Source: Mugil cephalus (Eukaryota; Chordata; Actinopteri; Mugiliformes; Mugilidae). From it: DNA of 64,000 nt. Under the pieces are notes generated by a model. That model saw only the letters and a list, made by a program, of their open reading frames with translations. It searched no databases and was not told the origin of the DNA. Of the stretch, positions 47,561-59,999 are shown piece by piece. Within the stretch, counting starts at the first letter, position 1. Each line of letters opens with the position of its first letter. The position numbers were made by a program, and so were the translations under genes. Where the stretch lies: positions 174,501 through 238,500 of the forward strand of contig NC_061790.1 of the NCBI RefSeq assembly GCF_022458985.1, read 5' to 3'.

Positions 47561-48273
47561 TGCAAAGGGTTTTATTAGTTGGTAGCATAAACAGGTAAAA
47601 CTCTTGAGTTTCACAGGAAATATTGATGGATGTTTAAGGAATTTCCCACAAGTATCAGTGCCAAATTACAGTATATCAGGATTTCTGATCTGATCATTTC
47701 TAATAGTGTCCTGTCACACCCTGTCTTACTGTGCTTATTATAGAGAAAATAACTACTTTACAAACATCAACATGATGACATCAATAATTAACCACATGGT
47801 GAATCATTTTTAATGACACACATTCTACATATATTCAGTAATTTAATGAGTTGGTTGTTTAGATTTATTTATTTCATATTTACAAGCTACAAGGACAGAA
47901 GACAGAATATTTTCAAATGTGTTTAGTCTCAGAATGTTTAGATCTTAAATATAAGTGTGTTTACACCAGTGCTTATAGATGGTTACTTGTTCTGATTCTG
48001 ATCACTCATTATAGATGTTAATACCTGATCTGGACATAGGCTCAGACAGTGCATTTGTACAACTGTATCTTTATACATCATTGTACAGTTGATATAGACA
48101 TTTATATTTTGTGTGAAGCTCTTTCAGTTACCACAGCATTAAATTAAATGTTTTGATATGCGAGATGTATTCTGGCTTGATATCACGATATACTGTGATT
48201 CACCTAAGAAAAACATCTCCATAACATTTAAACCTCAGAGCTGGAGCTGCTGTCACTTCAAAGACTCTCCTTC

Positions 48274-48803
48274 CTACAGAGAACACAGAGACACTGAGGA
48301 ACCAGGAGACAAAAAGACAAATCCAGGATAGAGAGGTTGAGTGAATGTGGTGTTGAAGGTGTGGAGGTGGATCAGTTTGTTAGAGGAGACTCTGTAGAAG
48401 GACAGAGTTCCAGCAGGACAGTCCACATACACTGAGACTCTGTTAGAGACAGAGGACGACGAGATGGATGTTGGTCTGTTATTGTGCCAGACACAGTAAC
48501 CATGTCCAGAGCAGAACAGACTCCAGGACTGATCATTCTGTCCAAACCAGTTGTCATCCATGTCTCCTTTCCTTCTGATTACTCTGTAACTCACTGATAT
48601 ATAAACGTCTCCTCTCCACTCAACCTCCCAGTAACATCGACCAGTCACAACATTTCTACACAGCAGCTGATTCCAGTAGTTAAATCTGTCTGGATGATCA
48701 GGATATGGCTGATTCTGTTTCAAACGTGTCACCTTCCTGTTGTTGTCAGACAGTTTGAGGAATCTATTCACTGAGTTTGTGTCGACTTCAAGTTCACAGA
48801 AAT
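48274..48803 (-). CDS. NLR C-terminal PRY-SPRY (B30.2) exon
   Basis: Acceptor CTCCATCAG before 48803. Encodes RFLKLSDNNRKVTRLKQNQ, YPDHPDRFNYWNQLLC, GRCYWEVEWRGDVYISVSYR, NDQSWSLFC, RVSVYVDCPAGTLSFYRVSS and LYPGFVF, ending at TAG 48274. Intact B30.2 of the fish NLR/TRIM type. The small exon 49079-49033 before it encodes the EHGGEQWLKPGLRK linker. Confidence 0.9.
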
Positions 48804-49303
48804 CTGATGGAGAGAAAAAGACACAACACAGCTGCAGTTTATCATGTGACACATCTGATGGATTTATTCTTTCTTTACTCACTGATCTGTTGTTCATTCA
48901 TAGAAAGTTTAATGGTGGAACTTAGATCGATTCTTGTCAGTGATGATTAAATGAATAAATACCACAACTATCAGCTTTGATTTTAAAGACAAACTGACAC
49001 TTTGAAGTTTTGTCATCATTAGTCAAACTTACACTTCCTCAGACCAGGTTTTAACCACTGCTCTCCACCATGTTCCATCCTGGAGGAAGAAACACAAACA
49101 ATGATTTTCTATCCAACATGAGACCAAACTGATGTTTAACATGAAGCAGAGTTCCTCAGTTTAACAATGAGACACAGAAACACTTATTCAGAAATAGATG
49201 TTGTAATGTATAAATAATAAGAAACTGCGGTATACACAAATCAGCTCTGTTTCTATTGATGTTTTACCACATGTACAATAGAGTTTCTGTAGTGTGTCCA
49301 TAC

Positions 49304-49762
49304 CTGAAAGTGTCCAGTTTCCAGAGTGGACTCTCCAGTCCAGCAACAGCAGCTTCACTCCCTTGTCTCCTGGATGGTTGTAGCTCAGGTCCAGCTCTCT
49401 CAGATGGGAGGGGTTGGAGCTCAGAGCTGAGGCCAGAGAAGAACATCCTTCCTCTGTGATCAGACAACCTGACAGACTGGAGATAGAAACATATCAGAAA
49501 CTCAAGAAGAAGAAGGAAACATGTTGAACTTGTAGCAACATGAACCTACATCAGGATTTAACTGATCAACAAGCAGCTGTATCCTGACCTGAGAGTTTCC
49601 AGTTTACAGTGAGGACTCTCCAGTCCAGTAGACAGCAGCTTCACTCCTGAATCCTGCAGGTTGTTGTTACTCAGGTCCAGCTCTCTCAGACTGGAGGACT
49701 GGGAGCTGAGAACTGAGGACAGAGCTTCACAGCTTCTCTCTGAGAGGTTACAACTGCTCAGC
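49304..49762 (-). CDS. NLR leucine-rich repeat exons, second one frameshifted
   Basis: Exon 49762-49589 is 174 nt and encodes [20 protein letters not shown], then [15 protein letters not shown] and LETLR. Exon 49476-49304 is 173 nt: [35 protein letters not shown], then loses one base where its partner reads TCTACTGG, so the end goes out of frame. Confidence 0.8.
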
Positions 49763-49843
49763 CTGAAGAAGAATCAACATCAAATGTTTTATTTGTCATT
49801 TACTAAATGAATCATGTTTCAAATAGTTCCTAAATCCACCTAC

Positions 49844-51696
49844 AGAGCTTTGTTGGAGGCTTTGACCACTGGCAGCAGCCTCAGAAGAGCCTCCTCTGAA
49901 GCAGAGTATTTCTTCAGGTCAAACTCATCCAGATCTTCTCCTGATGACAGTAAGATGAAGCCCAGAGCTGACCACTGAGCAGGAGACAGTTCATCTGTGG
50001 AGAGACGTCCTGATCTCAGGGACTGTTGGACCTCCTCCACTAGAGAACCATCATTCAGTTCATTCAGACAGTGGAACAGATTGATGCTTCTCTCTGCAGA
50101 CACATTCTTCCTGATCTTCTTCTTGATGTACTGGACTGTTTCCTGATTGGTGTGAGAGCTACTTCCTGTCTGTGTCAGCAGGCCTCGTAGGAGAGTCTGA
50201 TTGGTCTGTGAGCTACTTCCTGTCTGTGTCAGCAGACCTCGTAGGAGAGTCTGATTGGTTTGCAGTGAAAGACCCAGGAGGAAGCGGAGGAACAGGTCCA
50301 GGTGTCCATTTGGACTCTGTAAGGCCTTTTTCACAGCACTCTGATGGAGACGTGCTATTTTACGTTTATCACACCCAAGCCACCAGGGATTTATTTGTTG
50401 TTCTTCCATCAGGTTGACATCAGAGTTGATGAAGGTCAGATGGACATGAAGAGCAGCCAGAAACTCCTGAATGCTCAGATGGACGAAGCAGAACACCTTG
50501 TCCTGGTACAGGCCTCTCTCCTCTTTAAAGATCTGTGTGAATACTCCTGAGTACACTGAGGCTGCTCTGATATCGATGCCACACTCTGTCAGGTCTGATC
50601 CATAGAAGATCAGGTTTCCTTTCAGCAGCTGATCAAAAGCCAGTTTTCCCAGAGACTCAATCATCTTCCTGCTCTCTGGACTCCAGTGTGGATCTGTCTC
50701 AGCTCCTCCATCATACTTGACCTTCTTGACTTTGGCCTGAACCACCAGGAAGTGGATGTACATCTCAGTCAGGGTCTTGGGCAGCTCTCCTCCCTCTCTG
50801 GTTTCCAACACATCCTCCAGAACTGTAGCAGTGATCCAGCAGAAGACTGGGATGTGACACATGATGTGGAGGCTTCGTGATGTCTTGATGTGGGAGATGA
50901 TGCTGCTGGCCTGCTCCTCATCTCTGAACCTCTTCCTGAAGTACTCCTCCTTCTGGGGGTCAGTGAACCCTCTGACCTCTGTCACCATGTCAACACACTC
51001 AGGAGGGATCTGATTGGCTGCTGCAGGTCGTGTGGTTATCCAGAGGCGAGCAGAGGGAAGCAGGTTTCCCCCTGATGAGGTTTGTCAGCAGCATATCCAC
51101 TGAGGTGGACTCTGTAACATCAGTCAGGATCTCAGTCTTGTGGAAGTCCAGAGGAAGTCGACACTCATCCAGACCGTCAAAGATGAACACAACCTGGAAG
51201 CCTTCAAAGCTGCAGATTCCTGCTTCTTTGGTTTCAGTGAAGAAGTGATGAACAAGTTCCACCAAGCTGAACTTTCTCTCTTTCACCACATTCAGCTCTC
51301 TGAAAGTCAATGGAAATATGAAGAGGATGTCCTGGTTGGCTTTGTCTTCAGCCCAGTCCAGAGTGAACTTCTGTGTTAAGAGTGTTTTCCCAATGCCAGC
51401 CACTCCCTTTGTCATCACTCTTCTGATTGGTCCATGTCTTCCAGGTGAGGCTTTAAAGATGTCTTCTTGTCTGATGCTTGTTTCTGGTCTGTGTGGTTTC
51501 CTGGATGCTGTTTCAATCTGTCTGACCTCATGTTCATCATTGACCTCTGCAGTCCCTCCCTCTGTGATGTAGAGCTCTGTGTAGATCTCATTCAGAAGGG
51601 TTGAGTTTCCAGCTTTAGCAATCCCCTCAAACACACACTGGAACTTCTTCTTCAGACTAGATTTAACTTTACGTCCACACTCTGCAGCAACAGCTC
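49844..51696 (-). pseudogene. NLR FISNA-NACHT exon, frameshifted
   Basis: Starts with VAAECGRKVKSSLKKKFQCV (FISNA), then Walker A GVAGIGKT in KGVAGIGKTLLTQKFTLDWA, Walker B VVFIFDGLDECRL, and after the shift VDMVTEVRGFTDPQKEEYFR and winged-helix/NLR helical regions such as LGKLAFDQLLKGNLIF and FVHLSIQEFLAALHV. An extra C in AAACCTGC (minus strand, near 51,063) moves frame after LIRGK. A tandem near-repeat, QTNQTLLRGLLTQTGSSS, occurs two to three times at about 50,140-50,265. Confidence 0.85.
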
Positions 51697-52259
51697 CTGA
51701 ACAAACAAGAAATGTAATTAATCAGTGAACTCATTCATTTTAATAACATTTACATGTGACTGTTTTCAGTCCAGTAGAATTCATAGATGTGATTCAGATG
51801 TTTGCATCATATTAACATCAGAGTGTAGAAATGTAAACATGTCCCATGTTTCCTCCATTTCCTCTTTCCATCCAGTTAAAGCTGTTAAATCCTCTTACTG
51901 CTCTGCAGACAGTCAGCCAGCTCCTCCTGCTTCATTCTCCTCAGGAAGTTCACTGTCATCTTCAGGAATAAATCTCTGCTGCTCCTCCTCTGCTCTTCAT
52001 CCTCACCCTCCAACACCTCCTCATCCTTCCTCTGACTCTCTGAGCATTCTGGGTAATCTGGACTCAGAACCCTCTGGATCTTCTTCAGCTCCTTCTTCAT
52101 AAAACTGACCATGTTCTCCTCTAGCAGCTGCAACAGAGACATAATTAGAGTTACCTTTGAACTGAAACTGACTGTAGACAGATACAGATCTAAATAAATC
52201 CTCTAAAAACAGAAGGATGGATCAACATCACAGATCAAGTTGTTATCTGCACAGGTTCT

Positions 52260-54840
52260 TGGTCACCTGGGACATATTAATCCAAACAGAGTTTCAAAAG
52301 GCACCTGAACTTGCAGAGTTTTGAAAAGACTTTTTCTGAAATCTAGGGAGTTTGTCATCAAAGCCAAGAACATCACACTGGGTATCACACGTACTACTTG
52401 AAAGACTGCAAAAGGACGATACCTTGGCCTCACCTTGGCATCTAACCTCACCCCAGACCCAGACATATGCCTGACCACCACCTATTTCCAGTTGAATGGA
52501 TGATTCTACATGCAAAAACAGGGCTGCGTGATTGGGTCAATCTGTACATGGAGAGGGTAGAGACCAGAGGTCCAAACACCTTCACAGGTTCCACCCCCCA
52601 CAACCTGGTACAGGTAAATGAACGACACCTGAGTTAAAATCAAGACAGAAGAGATGAAACCGTTCACACAACACATCAATGCAGTGCACAGCAACATCAA
52701 GTTCACCCAGGAGACAGTTTGGTCTTCTTGGACTGTCTGGTGCATGTTGAAGAGGGAGTATATAGAAAACCTCCCAGAACACAAACTAGGAATTGTCAGA
52801 ACCTCCCAGCACCAAGCCCAGACTGGGAACACAAGACAGGATGGAAAGGACAAGGAGGGGAAACCAAACAAACCCTCAAGACGTGTGGATATCCCAACTG
52901 GGTCTTTGTAAAAGGCTGAAGAAGAAAAGATATGCCAAAGACAAATCAACCCATCCACAAACACAGAAGTTCACCTCCACCTGAAGGACAAAGGACACTC
53001 GTTTGAAGATACCAACATCAAAGTCCTGGACAGAGAGGACAGTCCCCTCCAAATGTATCGGAACAGCAAGGCAAATTCCCTTGTTTTTGTTGTTCACTGA
53101 AGACATTTGGGTTTAAGATCAAAAGACAAGTATAAGACAAGAGTTCAGAATGCCAGCTTTTATTTCCTGGTATTTCCTGGTATTTGCATCCACCCTTTGT
53201 TTGAACCCACCCACTGTTCAAGTGAGTAAAACTATTGGAACATGTGACTGACAGGTGTTTGTTGTTGACCAGGTGTTGCCTTTAATGTTGATTGATCAAA
53301 CAGTAAATAGCTGCATGACTAGTCTACTGTGTGCCCTGGGTTGAAACCTATAAAGCTGCATTTCTTGTTAAAGAGGATAAACCAACATGAAGACCAGAGA
53401 GCTGTCTATGGGAGAAAAGAAGGAAAATCAATCAGAGCCTTTGGACAAACATTGGGCAAAGCAACACAACAATGTGGAACGCCCTGAATAAGAAAGAAAC
53501 TACTGGTGAACTGAGCAACAGACATGAAACAGGTCGGCCAAGGAAAACAACAGTAGCTAATGACAGAAATATAGTGAGAGCTGAAGAAAAACCCTAAAAC
53601 ATCAGTAAGTGACATCACCAACAACCTCCACAGGAATCACAGTCCAGTGTTAGAGGAGACTCAGAGCAGAGACATAGAGGCCAAACCAACATATACAAAC
53701 CACACATCAGCAGAAAGAATCAGAGGCCAGACTGAAACTTGCAAAGAAGAACAGAGATGAGACACAAAAGTTCTGGAGACAAATCTTCTGACTGATGAGA
53801 CCAGATTCATCTCTACCACAGTGATGGAGAAAGAAAGGAACTGCTCATGATCCGAAGCATAAGCTCATCTGTGAAGCCTGGTGGAGGTCATGTCATGGCC
53901 TGGGCGCGATGGAACAGGCTCATTAATGTGAACTGATGATGGAACTGATGATGGTAACAGCAGAATGAATTCTGAAGTGTTCAGAAACATTTTGCCAGTT
54001 TATGGAGAATTGCATCTAAACTAATGGGGAGAAATTTTATCCTGCAGCAGGACAATGACCCAAAGCAAACTGCCAACAAAACACAGTTCATACTTCATCA
54101 GGGAACAAAGTGGAAGGTTTTAGACTGAACAACTCAGTCACCTGACCTTAACCCAACTGAGCAGCATTTCACCTCCTGAAGAGGAGACTGGAGGGAGAAA
54201 CCCCCCGAAACAAACAAGAACTGGAAGAAGCTGCAGTAAAAGCCTGGAATAGTTCACGCATGAAGAATGCAACAGTTTGGTGATGTTGATGTCCTTATAT
54301 GATAGACGTATGATGTCTTATATCCTAAGACATTTAACACATCAAGATATAAACATCGTGAAATAAAAGCTGACCTTCTGAACTCTGGTCTCATATTTTG
54401 ATCTTAAACCCAAATGAACAACAAAAACAAGGGGAGTTGCCTTGCTGTTCCAATACTTTTGGAGAGGACTGTATGTCAAAGTGGAAAAACTGAGATTTAA
54501 TTTTCCATCAATTTACAATTCAGTCTTGACTTCTGTCACCAAGAAGTTTCAACACCATTCACACCTTGAGACTGGACCCTATGAATGACAGTGGTCTTCA
54601 TTAGAGCACCGTTCATAGGGTAAGTGTGTAAGGCTTAACGAATGGTCAATATCCAGCCAAAATAGTGGCATCAGTTTCTGGTTCTTACAGAAAGAAGTCC
54701 AGCCAGTTTCTGATGGTTTTACCCACAGAGTTTCCTATTTAAACCTCAACTTCCCTCCAGTCTTTCAGAACTGAAGAAGATACTCTGATGAAACATCTTC
54801 AAGAAACTATACAGGTCCAGATGACTTTTTACACCCCTTA
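52260..54840 (+). mobile_element. Penelope-like retroelement, interrupted
   Basis: Before the insertion the plus strand shows broken Penelope-type reverse transcriptase (an NIKFT block, EHKLGIVRTSQH, ALKTCGYPNW split over frames) and a GIY-YIG-region block HLKDKGHSFEDTNIKVLDRE ending at 53,036. It resumes at 54,476 and ends with ACTGAAGAAGATACTCTGAT and AAGAAACTATACAGGTCCAG, the known 3' end style. Intronic in the NLR gene. Confidence 0.75.
53037..54475 (+). mobile_element. Tc1/mariner-type transposon nested in the Penelope-like element
   Basis: About 80-bp terminal inverted repeats: left GACAGTCCCCTCCAAATGTA, TCGGAACAGCAAGGC; right GCCTTGCTGTTCCAATACTT, TTGGAGAGGACTGTA. About 1.44 kb total. 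The interior has transposase remnants (SLWEKRRKINQSLWTNIGQS-like region, then GGHVMAWA and ILQQDNDPKQTANKT) with several frameshifts. Confidence 0.85.
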
Positions 54841-55034
54841 TGGATAGATTATGTGGCTGTTCAACAATATCTGAACATTATAACCTTCATGAAGGTTGAT
54901 TTATTGCAGAACTGTTGTATTAAACTGTATTATTTTAAAGCTGATCACTGAGTGTCTGTCTCATGTTTCATGTGTAAATGAAAGCTAAATCTTCTTTCAA
55001 GTTGATGTCTGTGTTGAATCTTTAATGTTCTCAC

Positions 55035-57392
55035 CATCAATATGGAGTCCAGATGTGTTTGATGCTGAGGGACAGAGTGACCACTGAGAACCTCTGAGCT
55101 CTGCTGAACTCTGGAAACTCTGGAAACACATTCAGTTTCAGCACATGTGCACTTTAATGAAGGTGTTCTATGAAGATGAATCCTGACAGAAACACTGTTT
55201 TCTCAGTTGGATCTTCCCTTTAAAAAGGATTTTTTAGTCAGTCTGCCTTTGTCTGTTTTGAGCACTTGTCAGGTGTTTCCATTAACTGCAGATATAGTCA
55301 TGAGCTTTGGGAAATGTCTACCTCAGATATGAACTGTTAAAAATAAACGTGGTTGGGTTTTGGGGCTCCTCTCCTCACTCCCATAAGACTTGATGCTGTT
55401 TATTTTCAACACAACCATTAGAAACAGCTCTTTTCATTCTGCCCTCTCCTGGTCTGTGTGAGGACAAATCCAATTCACTCTTCAGTTCAATGGGAATGAG
55501 TTGTATTATTGGGGGAAATACATGATCTCACCTTTTATTAAAAGGCTTATGTTTATCTTCAAACGTCATGGGCTCATACATAGACTGGATACTCCTCATG
55601 GACACACAGCCGGGTACAGGAGAGTCTGGTCTTTGCTGGAGGATCCTGATGGAAACAAAACCACCACATACATTTATTTAAAGGGACATTCACTGAAAAC
55701 CTTTAGAGTCCAGAGACACAGTCAGCATGTCAGCATTGACAACAATCAAATGGAGCTGGTATAGTTTCTGGGGTCCTTTAGAGTCTATCCACATGATTCT
55801 ACATCAGCTATGAACCACATGGAGACAGGACTGACAGAATCTGAACCTTTAGTCTCCACCTAGTGGTCTAATGGTGCTACTACAGATAATACACACAATG
55901 CAGCCATCTAGTAGTGAAAGCTAGCTTAGCACAGATATGTAGCATGTAGCCTTGGTGACTGTTAGCTTAGCACAGATATGTAGCATGTAGCCTTGGTGAC
56001 TGTTAGCATAGCATTAATAGTATGTTGGAGCCAGATTCCCTTTCAAGAGGTAAAAACCCAACATGGAGGAACACTTTGGGTTCTTTGGTTTGATCCAAAT
56101 GTCCAAATATAGACCAGGGTCCAGGGAGACCAGAGTACTGATTTACTTAGTCATTCTAGGCTCCACAGCCCAGCCTTCTAGGGACTAAGGTTAAAATGAT
56201 TTTTATTTTTTGTTACTTTGTTATTGTTAAAAAAATGTTTTTTTGTTATAATTGATGTGGTAAAGAACATCGTTATTTGGTTAATCAACTTCATCTCACC
56301 TTTTATTAAAAGGCTTATGTTCATCTTCAAACGTCATGGGTTCATACATAGACTGGTTACTCCTCATGGACACACAGCCGGGTACAGGAGAGTCTGGTCT
56401 TTGCTGGAGGATCCTGATGGAAACAAAACCACCACATACATTTATTTAAAGGGACATTCACTGAAAACCTTTAGAGTCCAGAGACACAGTCAGCATGTCA
56501 GAATGTATTCTTCTACCCAGTATTGACAACAATCAAATGGAGCTGGTATAGTTTCTGGGGTCCTTTAGAGTCTATCCACATGATTCTACATCAGCTATGA
56601 ACCACATGGAGACTGGACTGACAGAATCTGAACCTTTAGTCTCCACCTAGTGGTCTAATGGTGCTACTACAGATAACAGACACAATGCAGCCATCTAGTA
56701 GTGAAAGCTAGCTTAGCACAGATATGTAGCATGTAGCCTTGGTGACTGTTAGCTTAGTAGTGTCCATAGAGACCAGGGCCCTTAGAGACCAGGGTCCACA
56801 GAGACATGACTGGATGAGGGTTGGGATTTTTCCATTAAAACTGTTTCATTATCGAGTTTGATGTTTCTTCTTTGTGTGTTTTCTGTGGTGGTTTGTTGGT
56901 TTGTTCTCTGAAGGCTCAGCAGAAATGATCTGTTTTAGTGTTTGATTGTGGACGGAGGTCTTTACAGACACCAGATAAAATGCTGCTGAGAACAAAACTC
57001 ATTTCAATATAAACCAGAGTCAAACTGGTTTGATGTAAAGAGATTCTCTGTCAGAGGGAAAACTTCAGTCTGATCTCACCTCTGAGCTCTGGTCTGGTTC
57101 TCATGGTCCCCCCTCAGAGTGGTTTTAGAGGCAGGGACTCCCTCCTGTGTGTCCTCACCCTGATTCATAGCAGAGTCCACCTTCACATAAACACAACAAC
57201 CTGATCAGTCATTACAGCAACGCTCACATCACATCAGTTCTTGTGGAGTCCTTCACCAGATGGCGCCAAAGTAAAGAATACGGCACTAACTGCAGGTTCC
57301 AAGCAGATATGACCTGGTTCTAGAACCATAATGAGACATTTAAACACTAACCTTCAGATCCACATCCAGTGTCAGACTTGTTCTGCTTTCAC
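55035..57392 (-). CDS. NLR N-terminal exons, with a tandemly duplicated 38-codon exon
   Basis: Exon 57392-57352 (SRTSLTLDVDLK), 57180-57080 (DSAMNQGEDTQEGVPASKTT), then two 114-nt exons, 56413-56300 and 55645-55532, each encoding DSPVPGCVSMRSxQSMYEP then TFEDxHKPFNKR, both phase 2-2. Then exon 55119-55035 with QSSEVLSGHSVPQHQTHLDS; it has two acceptors 9 nt apart (TTTCCAG twice). The SPVPSCVSMKS-type repeats are a hallmark of fish NLRs. Confidence 0.7.
55525..56755. repeat. Tandem segmental duplication, about 450 bp units 760 bp apart
   Basis: 55525-55968 and 56288-56752 are nearly identical. Each holds one copy of the 114-nt NLR exon plus flanking intron down to a GCTTAGCACAGATATGTAGC repeat. 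One copy has a small insertion (TTCTTCTACCCAG) near 56,508. Confidence 0.85.
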
Positions 57393-57394
57393 CT

Positions 57395-59430
57395 GGAGAG
57401 GAAACACAAAGAGAAACAAACGCTCATTCTCCCCTCAGAGATGTAGAACAAACACTGATTAAGCCCGTCTGAGGTTTAGGTTCAATAGACAGATCATTCA
57501 GAATAAATACGTGAACTTTCTGTTAAACTATCAACCAGAGATTATTGTACGACTGTTAAATCTGTCTTGAACCTTAACAAAGAGCCCACCTCACACCCAC
57601 TAAAACTGTTGTTGTGTTGGTAAAGGGTGAATCCTATGGTTAAATAGCATGCATCAAAGACTGGCAATAGTTCTTTTTTCCTTCTGTTCTTTAAATGGGG
57701 TAAAGGGGTCAGTGTGGCGTTGAGGGATGTATATTGTGGTGCATATAATTGTCCTGATATGTTATTCATTGTCCTTTGTCTTCTACATATTGTTGTTGAC
57801 TTTGTTTTCATTTGTGGTGCATGTGTTGTGTTCTATACTTTGGCCCTGTGGACATTTCACTGCAGCCTGTAAATTTGGAATGAATAAAAGTATTGGGTCA
57901 TAAAAAAGATCTGAGTGTCTGGACGCGTCCATGGAGACTGTGCTGCTGTATAGAAAAGAAACTTTAGGCTTGATCTAAAGAACCAGATAAACAAGGATCT
58001 GTCCTGTTGAAGTCATGATGGAGACGCTCAGTCACTTGAACTGTGTTTCATCTTCATTATGAACATTTTCCATCATCTGTGACATTACATATTCTCTGAG
58101 TGTAAAACCTGTCAGTCACTAACCAGTCCACCTCTGGACGGAAAACAATCTGAACAACTCGACCTTTGATCCTCCAACAGTATTAGTAGTACAGGACGTT
58201 TATGACTGTCCCAGAATATTCAGACATTTTCAGGCTGGTGAGCCTTCAGGGTCTTTGAGTCCCTGGAGGACTAGTGCTTTTTAGTGACATCTGATAACTG
58301 AACAGGTTTTTATGACACCAGGTGATACTGAAATAAAATGCTGAGTGTGAACAGAATCTGGTTTATGCCGAAACTGACTTTGTCAATGATTAAACTTTTA
58401 CAGTCGTACCAAAATCAGTTACTGCAGCTCTGTTGTGTTAAAACACACAGCTGTTTCTAATTTCCCTCTAACCCTGACTCAGCCCAGAAGCTAACCCTAG
58501 CTTAGCCCAGGAGCTAACCCTAACTCAGCCCAGGAGCTAACACTGACTCAGCCCAGGAGCTAACCCTAGCTTAGCCCAGGAGTCAGTCATCACGTGACAT
58601 CAGCTGTAGAAGGTATTAACGGTGAAATAAGGTTAAAGGACAAACATTTACCAATGAATAATGTGTTTGTTGAAAAGCACGACTCATTGCTCTGATTGGT
58701 TGAAGGACAGTCCAGCTGATAAAGAGACATCTGTTTCTCTGAATCGGTTTAAACTCAATAATCAATGAGTAATGTGACTATGAAAGACTAGTATGATTCT
58801 CCTTGTTTTCTGAAATAAAGATTTTCATTCATGTCTTCTCCAGACGTCTGCTGTTCTCAGATCAGTTAAACAGTCCCTGACTCAAACATGGAGAAACTGT
58901 TGGTTCGTTACCTTGAGATGGAGGAAATAATGTGCGACGTTGATCAGGAACCGAGCAGAGACAGAGCAGACGTAGACGTGAGTCTCTCTGGATTCATCTT
59001 GGTCTTTAAGGAAATGAGTCCAGCGCTCAGACCTTTGTAATAAAAACCTGGAGTCAAACATTAATCAGTTGCATCATAAAGTTCTGCCACTTCAGTTTGT
59101 TCTTCTTTGTTTATTCTCCAACAAGGAAATAAAAAGTACAAAGTTTTATCACCGTGTTTCCATCGTTGTCCTTCACATTAAATGTGACACATTCAGGTAA
59201 AAAACAAACTTGTAAATCAGAAACTACTTTATATGATATTAAATAAACTGGAATCAATCATCAAGCTCTTGTTGTTTTTAAGGCAGCATTACAGAACACA
59301 CCAAAGGAGACTCCACCCATTGGAATAACGCCCCCTCTGAACTAATTCTAAAGCATTAATCACTAACAGTACTTCACAGAACCAAGAACAAGGGCTATGA
59401 TGATAGTGGCAAGAAAAACAGTTTGTAACA
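57395..59430. other. Upstream of the NLR gene, no coding exon fixed
   Basis: 57,540-57,900 looks like a repeat tail ending in AATAAAAGTATTGGGTCA. 58,480-58,580 has CCCAGGAGCTAACCCTA repeats. On the minus strand 58,913 is followed by GTAACG after CTCAAG, a possible donor of an untranslated first exon of the NLR gene. Not certain. Confidence 0.35.
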
Positions 59431-59439
59431 GGATGAAAG

Positions 59440-59990
59440 CCTTTATTCAGGGGGGGCTGGTATAAATGGGCTAACTGGGCTAAGCCCTCCCAAGCTAACA
59501 CATACAAAAGAAATGAGAAATTTATTTGTTAAATAACTTACAGCAGATTGTTTTATGTTTTGGTGAAACCACTGGCAGCAACAGCACCAGACAGTCTAAA
59601 TAAAATCAGAATATCTCTAAATGGGCTGATTTATTACAGTCCCTGTGCCCCCTCCCAGTCCACTTCCATTCACTTAATCCTGAAAGTGATTGACAGGTGT
59701 CATGCCACGCCCCTGTCATTCACTGATCATTTGGGCTAAATCCAGTCAGCCCTCAGGCCGCTGCTCATTGGTCAAAATCTGCTGGTGCCTGAGTGGGAGG
59801 AGCCAGAAGAAGTTCAGCTATGGCGGCGTTAGCATGAACCAGGTGGGGGATTGGATTTCCGATCCATTTTCCTCAATGTCTTTGGAGGAAAAGTTGGAAG
59901 TTAAGAGACTGGGATCACATCACAGCGATGCTCAAATAACTCAAAGGAACAAACGACAAAATGGTAAGTTTTGTATGTCTTGGTCTGAAT
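59440..59990 (+). mobile_element. Possible hAT-type (ZMYM1-like) transposase 5' fragment
   Basis: Plus strand reads DWISDPFSSMSLEEKLEVKR then LGSHHSD, which resembles the N-terminal region of TTF/ZMYM1-like hAT proteins, preceded by GCTAAGCCCTCCC-type sequence. Only the start is present; family call is from memory and weak. Confidence 0.35.
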
Positions 59991-59999
59991 GAAATGTCT

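Larger units (their letters stand above)
48274..57392 (-). pseudogene. Fish-type NLR: FISNA-NACHT-LRR-B30.2, with two frame-breaking indels
   Basis: Proposed exons in transcript order: 57392-57352, 57180-57080, 56413-56300, 55645-55532, 55119-55035, 52127-51899, 51696-49844, 49762-49589, 49476-49304, 49079-49033 and 48803-48274. This is the architecture of the large fish NLRC3-like/NLRP-like receptor family, cytosolic innate sensors. Phases agree at all junctions once two single-base changes are set aside: an extra base in the NACHT exon near 51,063, which leads to a stop near 50,999, and a missing base in the last LRR exon (173 nt instead of 174). As written the product would stop inside NACHT. 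Whether these are real mutations or sequencing errors cannot be told from one sequence. No start codon upstream of 57392 was fixed; a first exon near 58.9-59.0 kb is possible. Confidence 0.8.

Noticed and set aside
48274-57392. Calling the NLR a functional gene with a symbol
   Set aside because: Two frame breaks and many near-identical paralogues in fish prevent a safe name.
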